This document shows positions 33,611 through 40,736 of a stretch of DNA of 40,843 nt, piece after piece. Where the stretch lies: contig DDIN01000003.1 in NCBI GenBank assembly GCA_002338565.1, forward strand, positions 1-40,843, in the 5' to 3' direction. The notes below the pieces were generated by a model that did not search any database, was not told where the DNA came from, and worked only from the letters and a program-made list of their open reading frames with translations. The DNA is from Hyphomonadaceae bacterium UBA1849. Lineage in GTDB: Bacteria > Pseudomonadota > Alphaproteobacteria > Caulobacterales > Hyphomonadaceae. Each line of letters starts with the position of its first letter. Within the stretch, counting starts at the first letter, position 1. Position numbers and translations under genes: made by a program.

Positions 33611-34582
33611 ATGTCAGTCCAGTTTCAGAATGTGCCGGTGAACGGCGTAAACTACCGCGTAGCCGTAGAAGGCACGGGACCTGTGGTGCTTATGGTTCAT
33701 GGGTTTCCCGAGAGCTGGTATTCCTGGCGTCATCAAATCCCTGTGATTGCTCAGGCTGGCTTTAAGACGGCTGCAGTTGATGTGCTCGGCTATGGTGGTT
33801 CGGATAAACCGCACGAGATCGAACGGTATTCCATGCAGAATCTGGCGAGTGATATGGCTGAAATCGCCAAGGCGCTCTCTGATGATGGCAAAGCTATTGT
33901 TGTAGGTCATGATTGGGGCGCACCAATCGCCTGGAATTCTGCACTATTGCATCCCGATGTGTTTAAAGCGGTGGGCGCGCTGTCAGTGCCATATTCTCCG
34001 CCAGGTGAGCGTATGTTCCTCGATGTGATGGATGATGTTTTCACCAAAAGAGGACTCTTTTTCTATCAGATTTACTTCCAGAAGGTTGGCGTCGCTGAAG
34101 CTGAGCTGGAACGTGATCCGCGTGATACGATCCGTCGTTTCTATTATGCGGTTTCCGGTGATGCGCCTGATGGAACCTGGCCAAAGGACAAGCCGAACAC
34201 TTTGGGTATGCTGGACCGCCTACCAGACCCTGATCCGTTTCCGGCATGGCTCACAGAAGAAGACATCGACTATTACGAGGTAGAGTTCAAAGCGTCGGGC
34301 TTTCACGGACCGCTCAACCGCTACCGAAACCATCCGCGCGACCATGAATATCTGCGCTCGCGCGGCGATCTGAATATCTATCAACCAGCGCTATTCATCG
34401 GTGGCGACCGGGATCTCGTCCTTAAAATGCTGCCGGGCGTGGATGTTGTTGAGCGTATGCGCAAATACGTGCCAAATTTGCAGACCGGTGTCGTGTTGGA
34501 AGGCGTTGGCCACTGGACGCAGCAGGAACGCCCCGAAGCGGTGAATGAACTTCTGGTCGACTGGCTGAAGAAGCAAATCTGA
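33611..34582 (+). CDS. Alpha/beta hydrolase, epoxide-hydrolase type
   Basis: This 323-residue hydrolase has the epoxide-hydrolase marks HGFPESWYSWRHQ (HGFP at 30-33, oxyanion hole), the nucleophile Asp101 in VVGHDWGAPIAW, and the catalytic His in GVGHWTQQERPEAV. Such enzymes open epoxides to diols in the cytosol, in detoxification or in degradation of terpenes and fatty epoxides. No signal peptide is present. A haloalkane dehalogenase would have the same nucleophile but lacks the matching cap pattern. It is monocistronic. Confidence 0.87.
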   Translation: MSVQFQNVPVNGVNYRVAVEGTGPVVLMVHGFPESWYSWRHQIPVIAQAGFKTAAVDVLGYGGSDKPHEIERYSMQNLASDMAEIAKALSDDGKAIVVGHDWGAPIAWNSALLHPDVFKAVGALSVPYSPPGERMFLDVMDDVFTKRGLFFYQIYFQKVGVAEAELERDPRDTIRRFYYAVSGDAPDGTWPKDKPNTLGMLDRLPDPDPFPAWLTEEDIDYYEVEFKASGFHGPLNRYRNHPRDHEYLRSRGDLNIYQPALFIGGDRDLVLKMLPGVDVVERMRKYVPNLQTGVVLEGVGHWTQQERPEAVNELLVDWLKKQI

Positions 34583-34597
34583 TCGGCCGGCTTCGTT

Positions 34598-34629
34598 TGC
34601 TGCTCGTCAGAATGCTTTGGCGAGCAGCA
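34598..34629. terminator. Hairpin across convergent gene ends
   Basis: TGCTGCTCG (34598-34606) and CGAGCAGCA (34621-34629) pair perfectly over nine bases with a 14-base loop. The structure spans the end of the MAPEG gene and the 24-base gap to the hydrolase. It lacks a T run, so it may stabilise or weakly stop the two transcripts. Confidence 0.4.
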
Positions 34630-35014
34630 GGCCACATAAGACTATGCCGGCGATATAAGTCAGAAGCGCTCCGATAAAGCGAAGTGGGTTAGACTTTTCA
34701 AGCGTTTGGCACGTCAACATGCCTGCCGCATGGATAAAGCGTGCCAGCACAAGAGCGACTATAAGACCGGTCGCAAAAAGTCCCAGATCGCGCCCCTGAT
34801 ACACAAATCCCGTTGTGATGAAGAGGCCAATGATGAGCGGAACATATTCCGAGGCGTTGGCGTGCGCGCGAACCGATTTCATCAAAGGACTCGTAGGGTC
34901 GGTTCCGGGTGAAATACCCGTTTTGGTCTTGTTGCGTTGTAAAGACACGTTGAAGCCCAGCAACAGGACCAGAAGCGCCAGAACGACGACCGCGACAATC
35001 AGCAAAGTATGCAT
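34607..35014 (-). CDS. MAPEG-family membrane protein
   Basis: A 135-residue integral membrane protein with four hydrophobic helices. The MAPEG motif RAHANASEYVPL (49-60) matches the Arg-x3-Asn-x2-Glu pattern used by the family to hold glutathione. Family members are microsomal-type glutathione transferases and eicosanoid enzymes; bacterial ones are poorly studied. The ATG follows GAGGGGGAAGAA. It may take part in detoxification with the neighbouring epoxide hydrolase, but that is only suggested by proximity. Confidence 0.87.
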   Translation of the reverse strand: MHTLLIVAVVVLALLVLLLGFNVSLQRNKTKTGISPGTDPTSPLMKSVRAHANASEYVPLIIGLFITTGFVYQGRDLGLFATGLIVALVLARFIHAAGMLTCQTLEKSNPLRFIGALLTYIAGIVLCGLLLAKAF

Positions 35015-35174
35015 TTCTTCCCCCTCATTCTTTCAGATGTGGCGGCGATCTTCATCTCGCTGCGTTAGAGATGCAATCGAAACTTTGCGTAAGGTGAAGG
35101 CTTGCTCGCGCTGTGATCTGCTTTAGTGTTGGCTCACTCTAAAATGAAAAATATCACTGTCGGGGAGACAAAAG

Positions 35175-35465
35175 ATGATTGGAATTATTGCGCATTTGCC
35201 AATTAAAGAAGGCAAGCAGGCTGATTTTGAAGCCATGGCTAAGGACCTGATGGAAAAGGTACGCGCGAACGAGCCGGGCTGTCTGATGTACACGCTTTAC
35301 AAGCAGCAAGGTTCTGAGACCGAGTATTACTTCATGGAGCAGTATACGGATGCGGACGCACTCGCAGCGCACGGCAAGACCGACTATTTCCGTGCTGCTC
35401 AGCCTGTTTTCGGTGAGTGTCTTGCTGGCCGCCCGACAATCACACGCATGGACGAAGTGAGCTAA
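35175..35465 (+). CDS. Antibiotic-biosynthesis-monooxygenase (ABM/YgiN-like) protein
   Basis: A 96-residue ferredoxin-like fold protein of the ABM type: IAHLPIKEGKQADFEAMAKDLMEKVRANEPGCLMYTLYKQQGSETEYYFMEQYTDADALAAHGKTDYF. Such small dimers include quinol monooxygenase YgiN and many of unknown role. It lies 71 bases upstream of the HD-domain gene on the same strand and may share its transcript. The reaction cannot be assigned. Confidence 0.83.
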   Translation: MIGIIAHLPIKEGKQADFEAMAKDLMEKVRANEPGCLMYTLYKQQGSETEYYFMEQYTDADALAAHGKTDYFRAAQPVFGECLAGRPTITRMDEVS

Positions 35466-35536
35466 TAGGCGAACGCCTGCGTTTTGTGATAAACTCGGGC
35501 GACATAACGATAAAACAGTCCAAGGGAGAATGAAGC

Positions 35537-36133
35537 ATGGCTGACGGACATGATAGCGAGATGAGACCTCGCGCGACGTTCAAGTCCTTCGTGGACAGTA
35601 CGCGCGATGACTGGATGATCATTGGTCGCGAGACCGCTGAGTTCAATAAAGGTCTCGCTGATCGCGTGCTTGACCACCTTCGCATTCTGCGCGGCGATTA
35701 TGGTGGCTTTCCGATCGACCGTCTGGAGCATTCGCTACAAACGGCGACGCGCGCCCTTCGTGACGGACGCGATGAAGAATACGTTGTCTGTGCTCTGCTC
35801 CACGATATTGGCGATACGCTCGGCAGCTATAACCACCCGGATATCGCCGCGGCGATCCTGAAGCCGTTTGTCAGCGAGCAGAACCACTGGATGGTCGCCA
35901 ACCATGGTGTGTTTCAGGGGTATTACTTCTTCGAACATCTCGGCCTGAACAAGAATATGCGTGAGCAGTATCAGGGCCACCCCTGGTATGAATACACTGC
36001 ACAGTTCTGCCATCTCTATGATCAGGCGGCGTTCGATCCGGACTATGATAGCGAGACACTGGAGTTCTTCGAACCCATGGTGCGCAGGGTGTTCGAAAAG
36101 CCGAAACAATCGATCTACAAAAAAGACAAATAA
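35537..36133 (+). CDS. HD-domain protein, possibly a diiron oxygenase of PhnZ/MIOX type
   Basis: A 198-residue single HD domain. Metal-ligand candidates are His65 (LEH), His89-Asp90 (LHDIGD), His100 (NHPDIAA), His123 (ANHGVFQ) and Asp162 (LYDQAAFDP). This H...HD...H...H...D pattern is the one used by mixed-valent diiron oxygenases such as PhnZ and inositol oxygenase, rather than the plain HD phosphohydrolase set. The spacing of the first two His and of the third and fourth is close to that in PhnZ. It could oxidise a small organic substrate, but ordinary phosphohydrolase activity is not ruled out. RBS AAGGGAG precedes the ATG; the ABM gene lies just upstream. Confidence 0.8.
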   Translation: MADGHDSEMRPRATFKSFVDSTRDDWMIIGRETAEFNKGLADRVLDHLRILRGDYGGFPIDRLEHSLQTATRALRDGRDEEYVVCALLHDIGDTLGSYNHPDIAAAILKPFVSEQNHWMVANHGVFQGYYFFEHLGLNKNMREQYQGHPWYEYTAQFCHLYDQAAFDPDYDSETLEFFEPMVRRVFEKPKQSIYKKDK

Positions 36134-36137
36134 TAGA

Positions 36138-36167
36138 AAAAAGGCCGGTCATCTGACCGGCCTTTTT
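36138..36167. terminator. Bidirectional terminator between convergent genes
   Basis: AAAAAGGCCGGTC (36138-36150) pairs with GACCGGCCTTTTT (36155-36167) around ATCT. It lies between the HD gene and the minus-strand helicase gene and can serve both. Confidence 0.93.
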
Positions 36168-36175
36168 GTTTGTAC

Positions 36176-37579
36176 TTAAGAGCTACGCTGGCGACGCGGA
36201 CGACCGCCGCCAGATTTGTTCTGACCGCCGCCCTGACTGTTGCCATTGCGCGCGCGGTTCTGGCGCGGCTGGCCTCCAGAAGAAGAGCCTCCGCCGGATT
36301 TGCCGCCACGAGGAGGACGACCGCCACGGCCTTTATTGCCGCGCTGACCGCCTTCGCCTTCAGCTTTTTGTCTGAACTCGGCTTTGCGACGGTCACGTGG
36401 TGAAGTCGACATTTCAGCCGGTGCATCTTTCAGGTCCTGAGTGAAACCATCCGGAAGCGGCAGCGTGCCGAGTGTAACGTTTGTGAGGCGCTCGATTGCG
36501 CGGTGCAGGTGACGCTCCTGATCGCAGATCAGAGAGACTGCTTCGCCAGACCGGCCTGCACGCGCTGTACGACCGATACGGTGAACGTATTGCTCAGGCA
36601 CTTCAGGTAGGTCGAAGTTGAAGACGTGGCTGACTTCAGGAATGTCGATGCCGCGAGCCGCAACGTCTGTCGCGACGAGAATTAGGCACTGGCCTTCACG
36701 GAACGCGTTGAGCGCTTTCTGGCGTTGATTCTGGGTTTTGTTGCCGTGGATCGCAACAGCGTCGAGATTAGCCTTATCCAGCTGACCCACCAGACGGTTC
36801 GCGCCATGTTTGGTGCGTGTGAAGACAATTGAGCGCTGTACTTCGCGGTCTTTTAGAAGACGTGCGAGGAGGACAGCCTTGTCCTTCTGTTTCACGAAAT
36901 ATGCGGACTGGTTCACGCGTTCTGCGGTCGACGCGACCGGCGCAACGGAGACTTTCTTCGGGTTGCGGAGGAAATCCTGCGCGAGCTTTTCAATCTCTGT
37001 CGGCATGGTCGCAGAGAAGAGCAGTGTCTGGCGATCCTTCGGCAGCGCTCTCGCAATGCGCTTGAGCGCGTGGATGAAGCCCATGTCCAGCATCTGGTCG
37101 GCTTCATCGAGGATGAGGTGGGTTACGTGGTTCAGCGTGACAGCTTTTTGCTGCATCAGGTCTTCAAGACGACCCGGTGTTGCAATCAGGATGTCCGTGC
37201 CTTTTTCCAGCTGGCGGATCTGTTTGTTGATCGGAACGCCGCCGAGAACGTGAACAGAGCGGAGGCCAAGCAGTTTGCCATACTCACGGACGCTGTCAGC
37301 AATCTGAACAGCGAGTTCGCGCGTTGGCGCGAGGATCAGGCCGCGAACGCTCTTGGCTGGGCGCTGACCTTCTTTTTGCGACGCGTTCAGCATGTGAAGC
37401 AGCGGCAGAGTGAAGGCCGCTGTCTTCCCGGTACCGGTTTGCGCGATGCCCAGAAGGTCGTGACCTTCCAGAAGCATCGGAATGGCCTGAGCCTGAATAG
37501 GCGTTGGTGTCGTATAGCCTAGATCTTCCAGCGTCTTGGTGAGCGGGGCGGCGAGACCGAAGTCGATAAATTGTGTCAT
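36176..37579 (-). CDS. rhlE: DEAD-box RNA helicase, RhlE type
   Basis: This 467-residue helicase has the Q motif (GYTTPTPIQAQAI), motif I AQTGTGKT (46-53), DEAD (159-162), SAT, and HRIGRTARAG. After the two RecA domains comes a Gly/Arg/Ser/Gln-rich tail (about 385-467) likely to bind RNA without fixed structure. RhlE-type helicases help ribosome assembly and mRNA turnover, often at low temperature. The start codon has no good ribosome binding site, and the leader is long and structured, so expression may be controlled after transcription. Confidence 0.93.
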   Translation of the reverse strand: MTQFIDFGLAAPLTKTLEDLGYTTPTPIQAQAIPMLLEGHDLLGIAQTGTGKTAAFTLPLLHMLNASQKEGQRPAKSVRGLILAPTRELAVQIADSVREYGKLLGLRSVHVLGGVPINKQIRQLEKGTDILIATPGRLEDLMQQKAVTLNHVTHLILDEADQMLDMGFIHALKRIARALPKDRQTLLFSATMPTEIEKLAQDFLRNPKKVSVAPVASTAERVNQSAYFVKQKDKAVLLARLLKDREVQRSIVFTRTKHGANRLVGQLDKANLDAVAIHGNKTQNQRQKALNAFREGQCLILVATDVAARGIDIPEVSHVFNFDLPEVPEQYVHRIGRTARAGRSGEAVSLICDQERHLHRAIERLTNVTLGTLPLPDGFTQDLKDAPAEMSTSPRDRRKAEFRQKAEGEGGQRGNKGRGGRPPRGGKSGGGSSSGGQPRQNRARNGNSQGGGQNKSGGGRPRRQRSS

Positions 37580-37652
37580 GTATACTTTCAGAAAGGAGTC
37601 CGTCCGCCAGCGCAGAAACTGCGGGCGAAAAGGTTAGTCATTTTGGGACGGC

Positions 37653-37736
37653 CTGCGTGAATCCAGGGCGTGGGGCTCGAATTGCCTTTGAAGAAAAAAC
37701 CCAAAGACGGCTCAAGGCCATCGGCGCTTCACGCAG
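37653..37736 (-). promoter_or_regulatory. Long structured leader of the DEAD-box gene
   Basis: CTGCGTGAA (37653-37661) and TTCACGCAG (37728-37736) are a 9-base perfect inverted repeat in the leader, bracketing 66 bases. Just before the start the transcript reads ACTCCTTTC, an anti-Shine-Dalgarno-like run, and no proper ribosome binding site follows. Between the SDR and the helicase (37580-37862) no gene is present. Confidence 0.4.
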
Positions 37737-37774
37737 TTCTCTCGTTCAGTGCTGCATAATGCAGGATGCTGCAG

Positions 37775-37803
37775 CACATACGTTGCGCTGCAGCAAAAGT
37801 CAA
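37775..37803 (-). promoter_or_regulatory. Likely sigma-70 promoter of the DEAD-box gene
   Basis: On the minus strand TTGACT (37803-37798) and TATGTG (37780-37775) are separated by 17 bases. This would place transcription start near 37768, leaving a leader of about 190 bases before the helicase ATG. Palindromes TGCTGCAGCA lie around the -10 region. Confidence 0.4.
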
Positions 37804-37862
37804 AGAGTATTGCATTTGGATTTTGCAGGGGAGGTTGAGCCTCCCTCGCAGAGTAGAGGCGC

Positions 37863-38780
37863 TTAGCCCTTCTGAGCTTCCTGGATCATACGGATGAAGT
37901 GGCCTGTATGGCCAGATCCGTTGTCGAAAGCCTGAAGTACTGAATCGTCAGCGATCTCGTCCCACTTCGCGGCAACGGCTTCCGCCGTGAGTGCGTCGCC
38001 AGTGCCAACGAACGCGCCTTTGGTTTCGCGGATTTGTGCGACCGAGAAGCCACCAGCTGCACAAGACAGGATCGTGCCCGTTGGCGCATCTTCCTTGACG
38101 AGGTTCATCACGCCAGGCGTGACATACTCTGGCTTGAGTGCTTCGAGCAGCGCAGGCGGCATCAGGTTTTCTGTCATCGCCGTCGCCGCTACAGGGCAGA
38201 CTGCGTTGACCTTGATGTTATATTTCGCGCCTTCCTGCTTCAGCGTATTCATCAGACCAACAAGGCCAAGCTTTGCTGCGCCATAGTTTGCCTGACCGAA
38301 ATTGCCGTACAGGCCGGTGGAGGAGGTCGTCACGACGAGGCGGCCATATTGCTGCTCTTTCATGATGTCCCACGCCGCCATGAATGGCTTTACGGTACCC
38401 ATCAGGTGGACGTCGAGAATGATATCGAAGTCGCCGACAGTGAGCTTCGCGAAGGATTTGTCGCGCAGAATGCCTGCATTCGCGATGATGATGTCGATGC
38501 GGCCGAACTCCGACATTGTGTCGTCGATCATTTTTTTGACGCCTGCATCGTCTGCAACGGAAGACCCGTTAGCGATGGCTGTACCGCCCAGTGCGCGGAT
38601 TTCTTCAACGACAGCTTTTGCACCGTCAGATGTGCCTTGTGAGCCATCCATCGCTGGGCCCAGATCGTTGACGACGACATTCGCGCCGCGACGTGCGAGT
38701 TCAAGTGCGTGGCAACGGCCAAGACCGCCGCCTGCGCCTGTTACGATTGCCGTTTTTCCATCAAAACGAATTTCTGACAT
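37863..38780 (-). CDS. Short-chain dehydrogenase, MFE-2-type 3-hydroxyacyl-CoA dehydrogenase
   Basis: A 305-residue SDR with the coenzyme motif TGAGGGLG (14-21), NAG, catalytic Ser in TTSSTGLYG and Tyr166-Lys170 (NYGAAK). The stretch GGGLGRCHALELARRGANVVVNDLG and the 300-residue length match the dehydrogenase domain of peroxisomal multifunctional enzyme 2, so it probably oxidises (R)-3-hydroxyacyl-CoA or a steroid-like CoA ester with NAD. It may work with the acyl-CoA dehydrogenases in this window, which is inferred from function alone. AGAGGGA precedes the ATG. Confidence 0.87.
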   Translation of the reverse strand: MSEIRFDGKTAIVTGAGGGLGRCHALELARRGANVVVNDLGPAMDGSQGTSDGAKAVVEEIRALGGTAIANGSSVADDAGVKKMIDDTMSEFGRIDIIIANAGILRDKSFAKLTVGDFDIILDVHLMGTVKPFMAAWDIMKEQQYGRLVVTTSSTGLYGNFGQANYGAAKLGLVGLMNTLKQEGAKYNIKVNAVCPVAATAMTENLMPPALLEALKPEYVTPGVMNLVKEDAPTGTILSCAAGGFSVAQIRETKGAFVGTGDALTAEAVAAKWDEIADDSVLQAFDNGSGHTGHFIRMIQEAQKG

Positions 38781-38862
38781 CTCAATTTCCCTCTGAACGC
38801 TTATTCTTTTGCCTGCGCAGGGCAGGGCATCACTGGCTAGGGACCACCGCTTCGGGCAGGGG

Positions 38863-39642
38863 TCAAGACGGACGTAACGTCATGCTTGCGGCATAAAACG
38901 CGATTGCGGCGGCGTTGGAGGCGTTGAGGCTCTCCATCGTCCTTTCGATCGGAATGCTGGCGATCTGGTCACAGGATTTGGCAACTCCCGGGCGAAGCCC
39001 TGACCCTTCCGCACCGATGACAATTGCAAGCTTTTCAGCGCCGTTCACAGCGTCAGCAATATCTGAATCGCCTCCACCATCCAGACCGACCACATGGAAG
39101 CCGCCCTCTTTGAGCGAATCGATGGCGCGAGAAATATTCACGGCGCGAATTTCTTTTACCGTTTCGATAGCGCCGGCCGCCGTTTTCGCGGCAACGCCGG
39201 TAATTGGTGGCACATTCTTCGTCTGAAGAATCGCTGCGGTGAAACCGAATGCGGCTGCCGACCGGAAGATTGCCCCGATATTGTGCGGGTCTGTCAGCTG
39301 GTCGAATACGACGATACGGAGGTGGTCGAGCGCATCTTCTACTGAAAGCTCGGGCAGGGGCGCAAAAAGTGCTGCGATACCCTGATGCACTGAATCCCGA
39401 GGTAAAATCTGGTCGATGTCCTTGGGTAGCATCTCTTCCGGTGTTACTTTTAGAGTTCTGATTTCATTTAGTTTAGTGGCCGCATTTTTGGTCACGCAGA
39501 GGCGCTGGCAAACCCTGTCCGGGTTGTTGAGCGCAGCCATGACAGCGTGGGTTCCCCACAGCCAAACAGGGGCGTTTGGGTCATGTTTTTCATGTTTTGT
39601 GACATTCTTGCGATTTCGGCGGTTGCCTACGGAATTCTTCAT
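38863..39642 (-). CDS. rlmB: 23S rRNA 2'-O-methyltransferase, TrmH/RlmB family
   Basis: This 259-residue SPOUT methyltransferase has an N-terminal substrate-binding domain (WLWGTHAVMAALNNPDR) and the knot motifs DQLTDPHNIGAIFRSAAAFG, VIGAEGSGLRPGV and ESLNASNAAAIAFY. RlmB methylates the ribose of G2251 in 23S rRNA using SAM; a TrmH-type tRNA target is an alternative. I start it at the ATG 39642; in-frame codons upstream run antisense through tRNA-Tyr and are not coding. The SDR gene follows after 82 bases. Confidence 0.88.
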   Translation of the reverse strand: MKNSVGNRRNRKNVTKHEKHDPNAPVWLWGTHAVMAALNNPDRVCQRLCVTKNAATKLNEIRTLKVTPEEMLPKDIDQILPRDSVHQGIAALFAPLPELSVEDALDHLRIVVFDQLTDPHNIGAIFRSAAAFGFTAAILQTKNVPPITGVAAKTAAGAIETVKEIRAVNISRAIDSLKEGGFHVVGLDGGGDSDIADAVNGAEKLAIVIGAEGSGLRPGVAKSCDQIASIPIERTMESLNASNAAAIAFYAASMTLRPS

Positions 39643-39736
39643 GACTATAAGGCCGCTTCCGATCCATTTTGAAGAGCGATTTTGCTCCTCTGTGGACCGG
39701 CAATTCACCGTCGTCAAACTGATTGGTTGAGCAGGC

Positions 39737-39821
39737 GGAGGGGTGGCCGAGTGGTTAAAGGCAGCAGACTGTAAATCTGCCCGCATAGCGTACGCTGGTT
39801 CGAATCCAGCCCCCTCCACCA
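39737..39821 (+). tRNA. tRNA-Tyr (GTA)
   Basis: An 85-base tRNA with acceptor GGAGGGG / CCCCTCC, anticodon GTA (39771-39773) in the loop CTGTAAA, a long variable arm (CCGCATAGCGTACG), T-loop TTCGAAT and encoded CCA. It faces away from rlmB. The long variable arm and GTA anticodon fix the isotype. Confidence 0.97.
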
Positions 39822-39832
39822 TTTGCGACGGT

Positions 39833-39857
39833 AAAATTGATCCGGGGGATCAATTTT
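39833..39857 (+). terminator. Hairpin after tRNA-Tyr, probable terminator
   Basis: AAAATTGATCC (39833-39843) and GGATCAATTTT (39847-39857) pair over eleven bases with a GGG loop, 11 bases after the tRNA. The T run is part of the stem, so it is an imperfect but likely terminator. Confidence 0.6.
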
Positions 39858-39981
39858 CCACGCAAATTGTGTTGGTTTTGCCTCACGCCGCGCAGCGGCT
39901 CCGGCAGGCGGGTAAAGCCCGGCGGCAGGTCTGCCGCTGTATGGTTTTGTGCGCACATAAATTTTCCACGCAAATTGTGTT
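39852..39981 (+). repeat. Pair of 22-bp direct repeats
   Basis: A 22-base sequence starting AATTTTCCACGCAAATTG occurs at 39852-39873 and exactly again at 39960-39981, 108 bases apart. The first copy overlaps the terminator hairpin after tRNA-Tyr. The core AATTT...AAATT is itself an inverted repeat. Between them lies a GC-rich palindrome GCGGCAG (39922-39928) / CTGCCGC (39931-39937). Not clearly an attachment site, because neither copy matches the tRNA end. Confidence 0.6.
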
Positions 39982-40004
39982 TCTTTTTCGCTCTCTTATC
40001 CCTT

Positions 40005-40027
40005 CGCTCACATAGAGCGCTTTTTTT
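40005..40027 (+). terminator. Short hairpin with strong T run
   Basis: CGCTC (40005-40009) and GAGCG (40015-40019) form a 5-bp stem with loop ACATA, followed by C and seven Ts (40021-40027). It could end a transcript coming from the tRNA-Tyr side. Confidence 0.5.
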
Positions 40028-40124
40028 CATTTGACCGCCCGCTTCGCGGCGAATGCCGCTTTCGCGATGGGTCGCGCTCAGGGCTGTTCATTCTCTCATT
40101 GGAAGCTAGGTCACGCGGTGCGCA

Positions 40125-40299
40125 GGTTCCCGTGAAGACGGGAACCCATGCTTAAATCTGGCTGCGTGTTGAATTGATCAATCTAAGCGTGGATACCCGC
40201 CTTCGTGGGCATCTGCGGTGTTGAGGGATTTTCGCTCATCCCTGCGCAGGCAGGGATCTGGTGCGACATGGCTGGGCCAGTTTCCCGCCTTCGCGGGAA
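40125..40299. repeat. Cluster of four REP-like palindromes
   Basis: Four short hairpins with 4-base loops lie at 40125-40146 (9-bp stem GGTTCCCGT, loop GAAG), 40192-40213 (GATxCCCGC, loop CTTC), 40238-40257 (ATCCCTGC, loop GCAG) and 40282-40299 (TTCCCGC, loop CTTC). They are variants of one motif, TCCCGC-loop-GCGGGA, with the first inverted. This is the style of REP or small non-coding dispersed repeats. The rest of the 558-base region after tRNA-Tyr has no gene. Confidence 0.65.
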
Positions 40300-40379
40300 T
40301 GAGCGAAACAAAAACAAACACCATTATCGCCGCAAGGGGTTCCCTGCCGCGTTCTTGCTTTTGATTTGAAAGATTGAAC

Positions 40380-40625
40380 TCAGATAGCGAGTGAAAGATT
40401 ACACGCCGCGCGGTCTGGCGGCGGCCATGGCTCTGGAGATGTCGTGATGTGCCGACAAGGCGGGAACGCCAGTTCTACAGCTTCATCAAAAACAATGGAT
40501 ACGCGCACTTCAGGCTCAAGATAAGCCAGCGCGCAGACGATCACACGGGCCAGATGGCCGGCCAGTGTTTCGGCGCGTTCAAAATTTTCGATTGTGGCCT
40601 GAAGCAGTTCAAATAGCTCGGCCAT
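40380..40625 (-). CDS. Small hypothetical protein (doubtful)
   Basis: An 81-residue reading frame from the ATG at 40625: MAELFELLQATIENFERAET and then a helical, hydrophobic segment LAGHLARVIVCALAYLEPEV, ending in a Pro-rich tail. It has no recognised motif. There is no good ribosome binding site before this ATG, and the same frame stays open upstream through a 51-bp tandem repeat to the window end (40832), so a longer protein of up to 150 residues is possible. The neighbourhood is repeat-rich. It may not be a real gene. Confidence 0.35.
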   Translation of the reverse strand: MAELFELLQATIENFERAETLAGHLARVIVCALAYLEPEVRVSIVFDEAVELAFPPCRHITTSPEPWPPPDRAACNLSLAI

Positions 40626-40637
40626 TGAGATGGGGTA

Positions 40638-40736
40638 ACAGCCTTGAACGGGTTCTATGTGAGTCTCTGCTTTATGAGAGCAAACAGCACAGCCTTGAGC
40701 GCGCTCTATGCGTGTCGACGGTGCGCGAGAGCAAAC
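40638..40736. repeat. Imperfect 51-bp tandem repeat
   Basis: The sequence beginning ACAGCCTTGA at 40638 is repeated at 40689 with period 51, sharing ACAGCCTTGA, TCTATG, and GAGAGCAAAC at the same offsets. The period is a multiple of three, so in the minus-strand frame it reads as a 17-residue repeat (VCS...IE...QGC). In copy one CTCT and AGAG can pair, in copy two TCG and CGA. Confidence 0.6.

Noticed and set aside
37829..37845. GGGAGG/CCTCCC hairpin after the SDR gene
   Set aside because: The 6-bp stem has no T run on the minus-strand side, so I did not list it as a terminator.
39643..39822. 60-residue N-terminal extension of the RlmB gene
   Set aside because: The extra codons run antisense through tRNA-Tyr; the true N-terminal domain begins shortly after the ATG at 39642.
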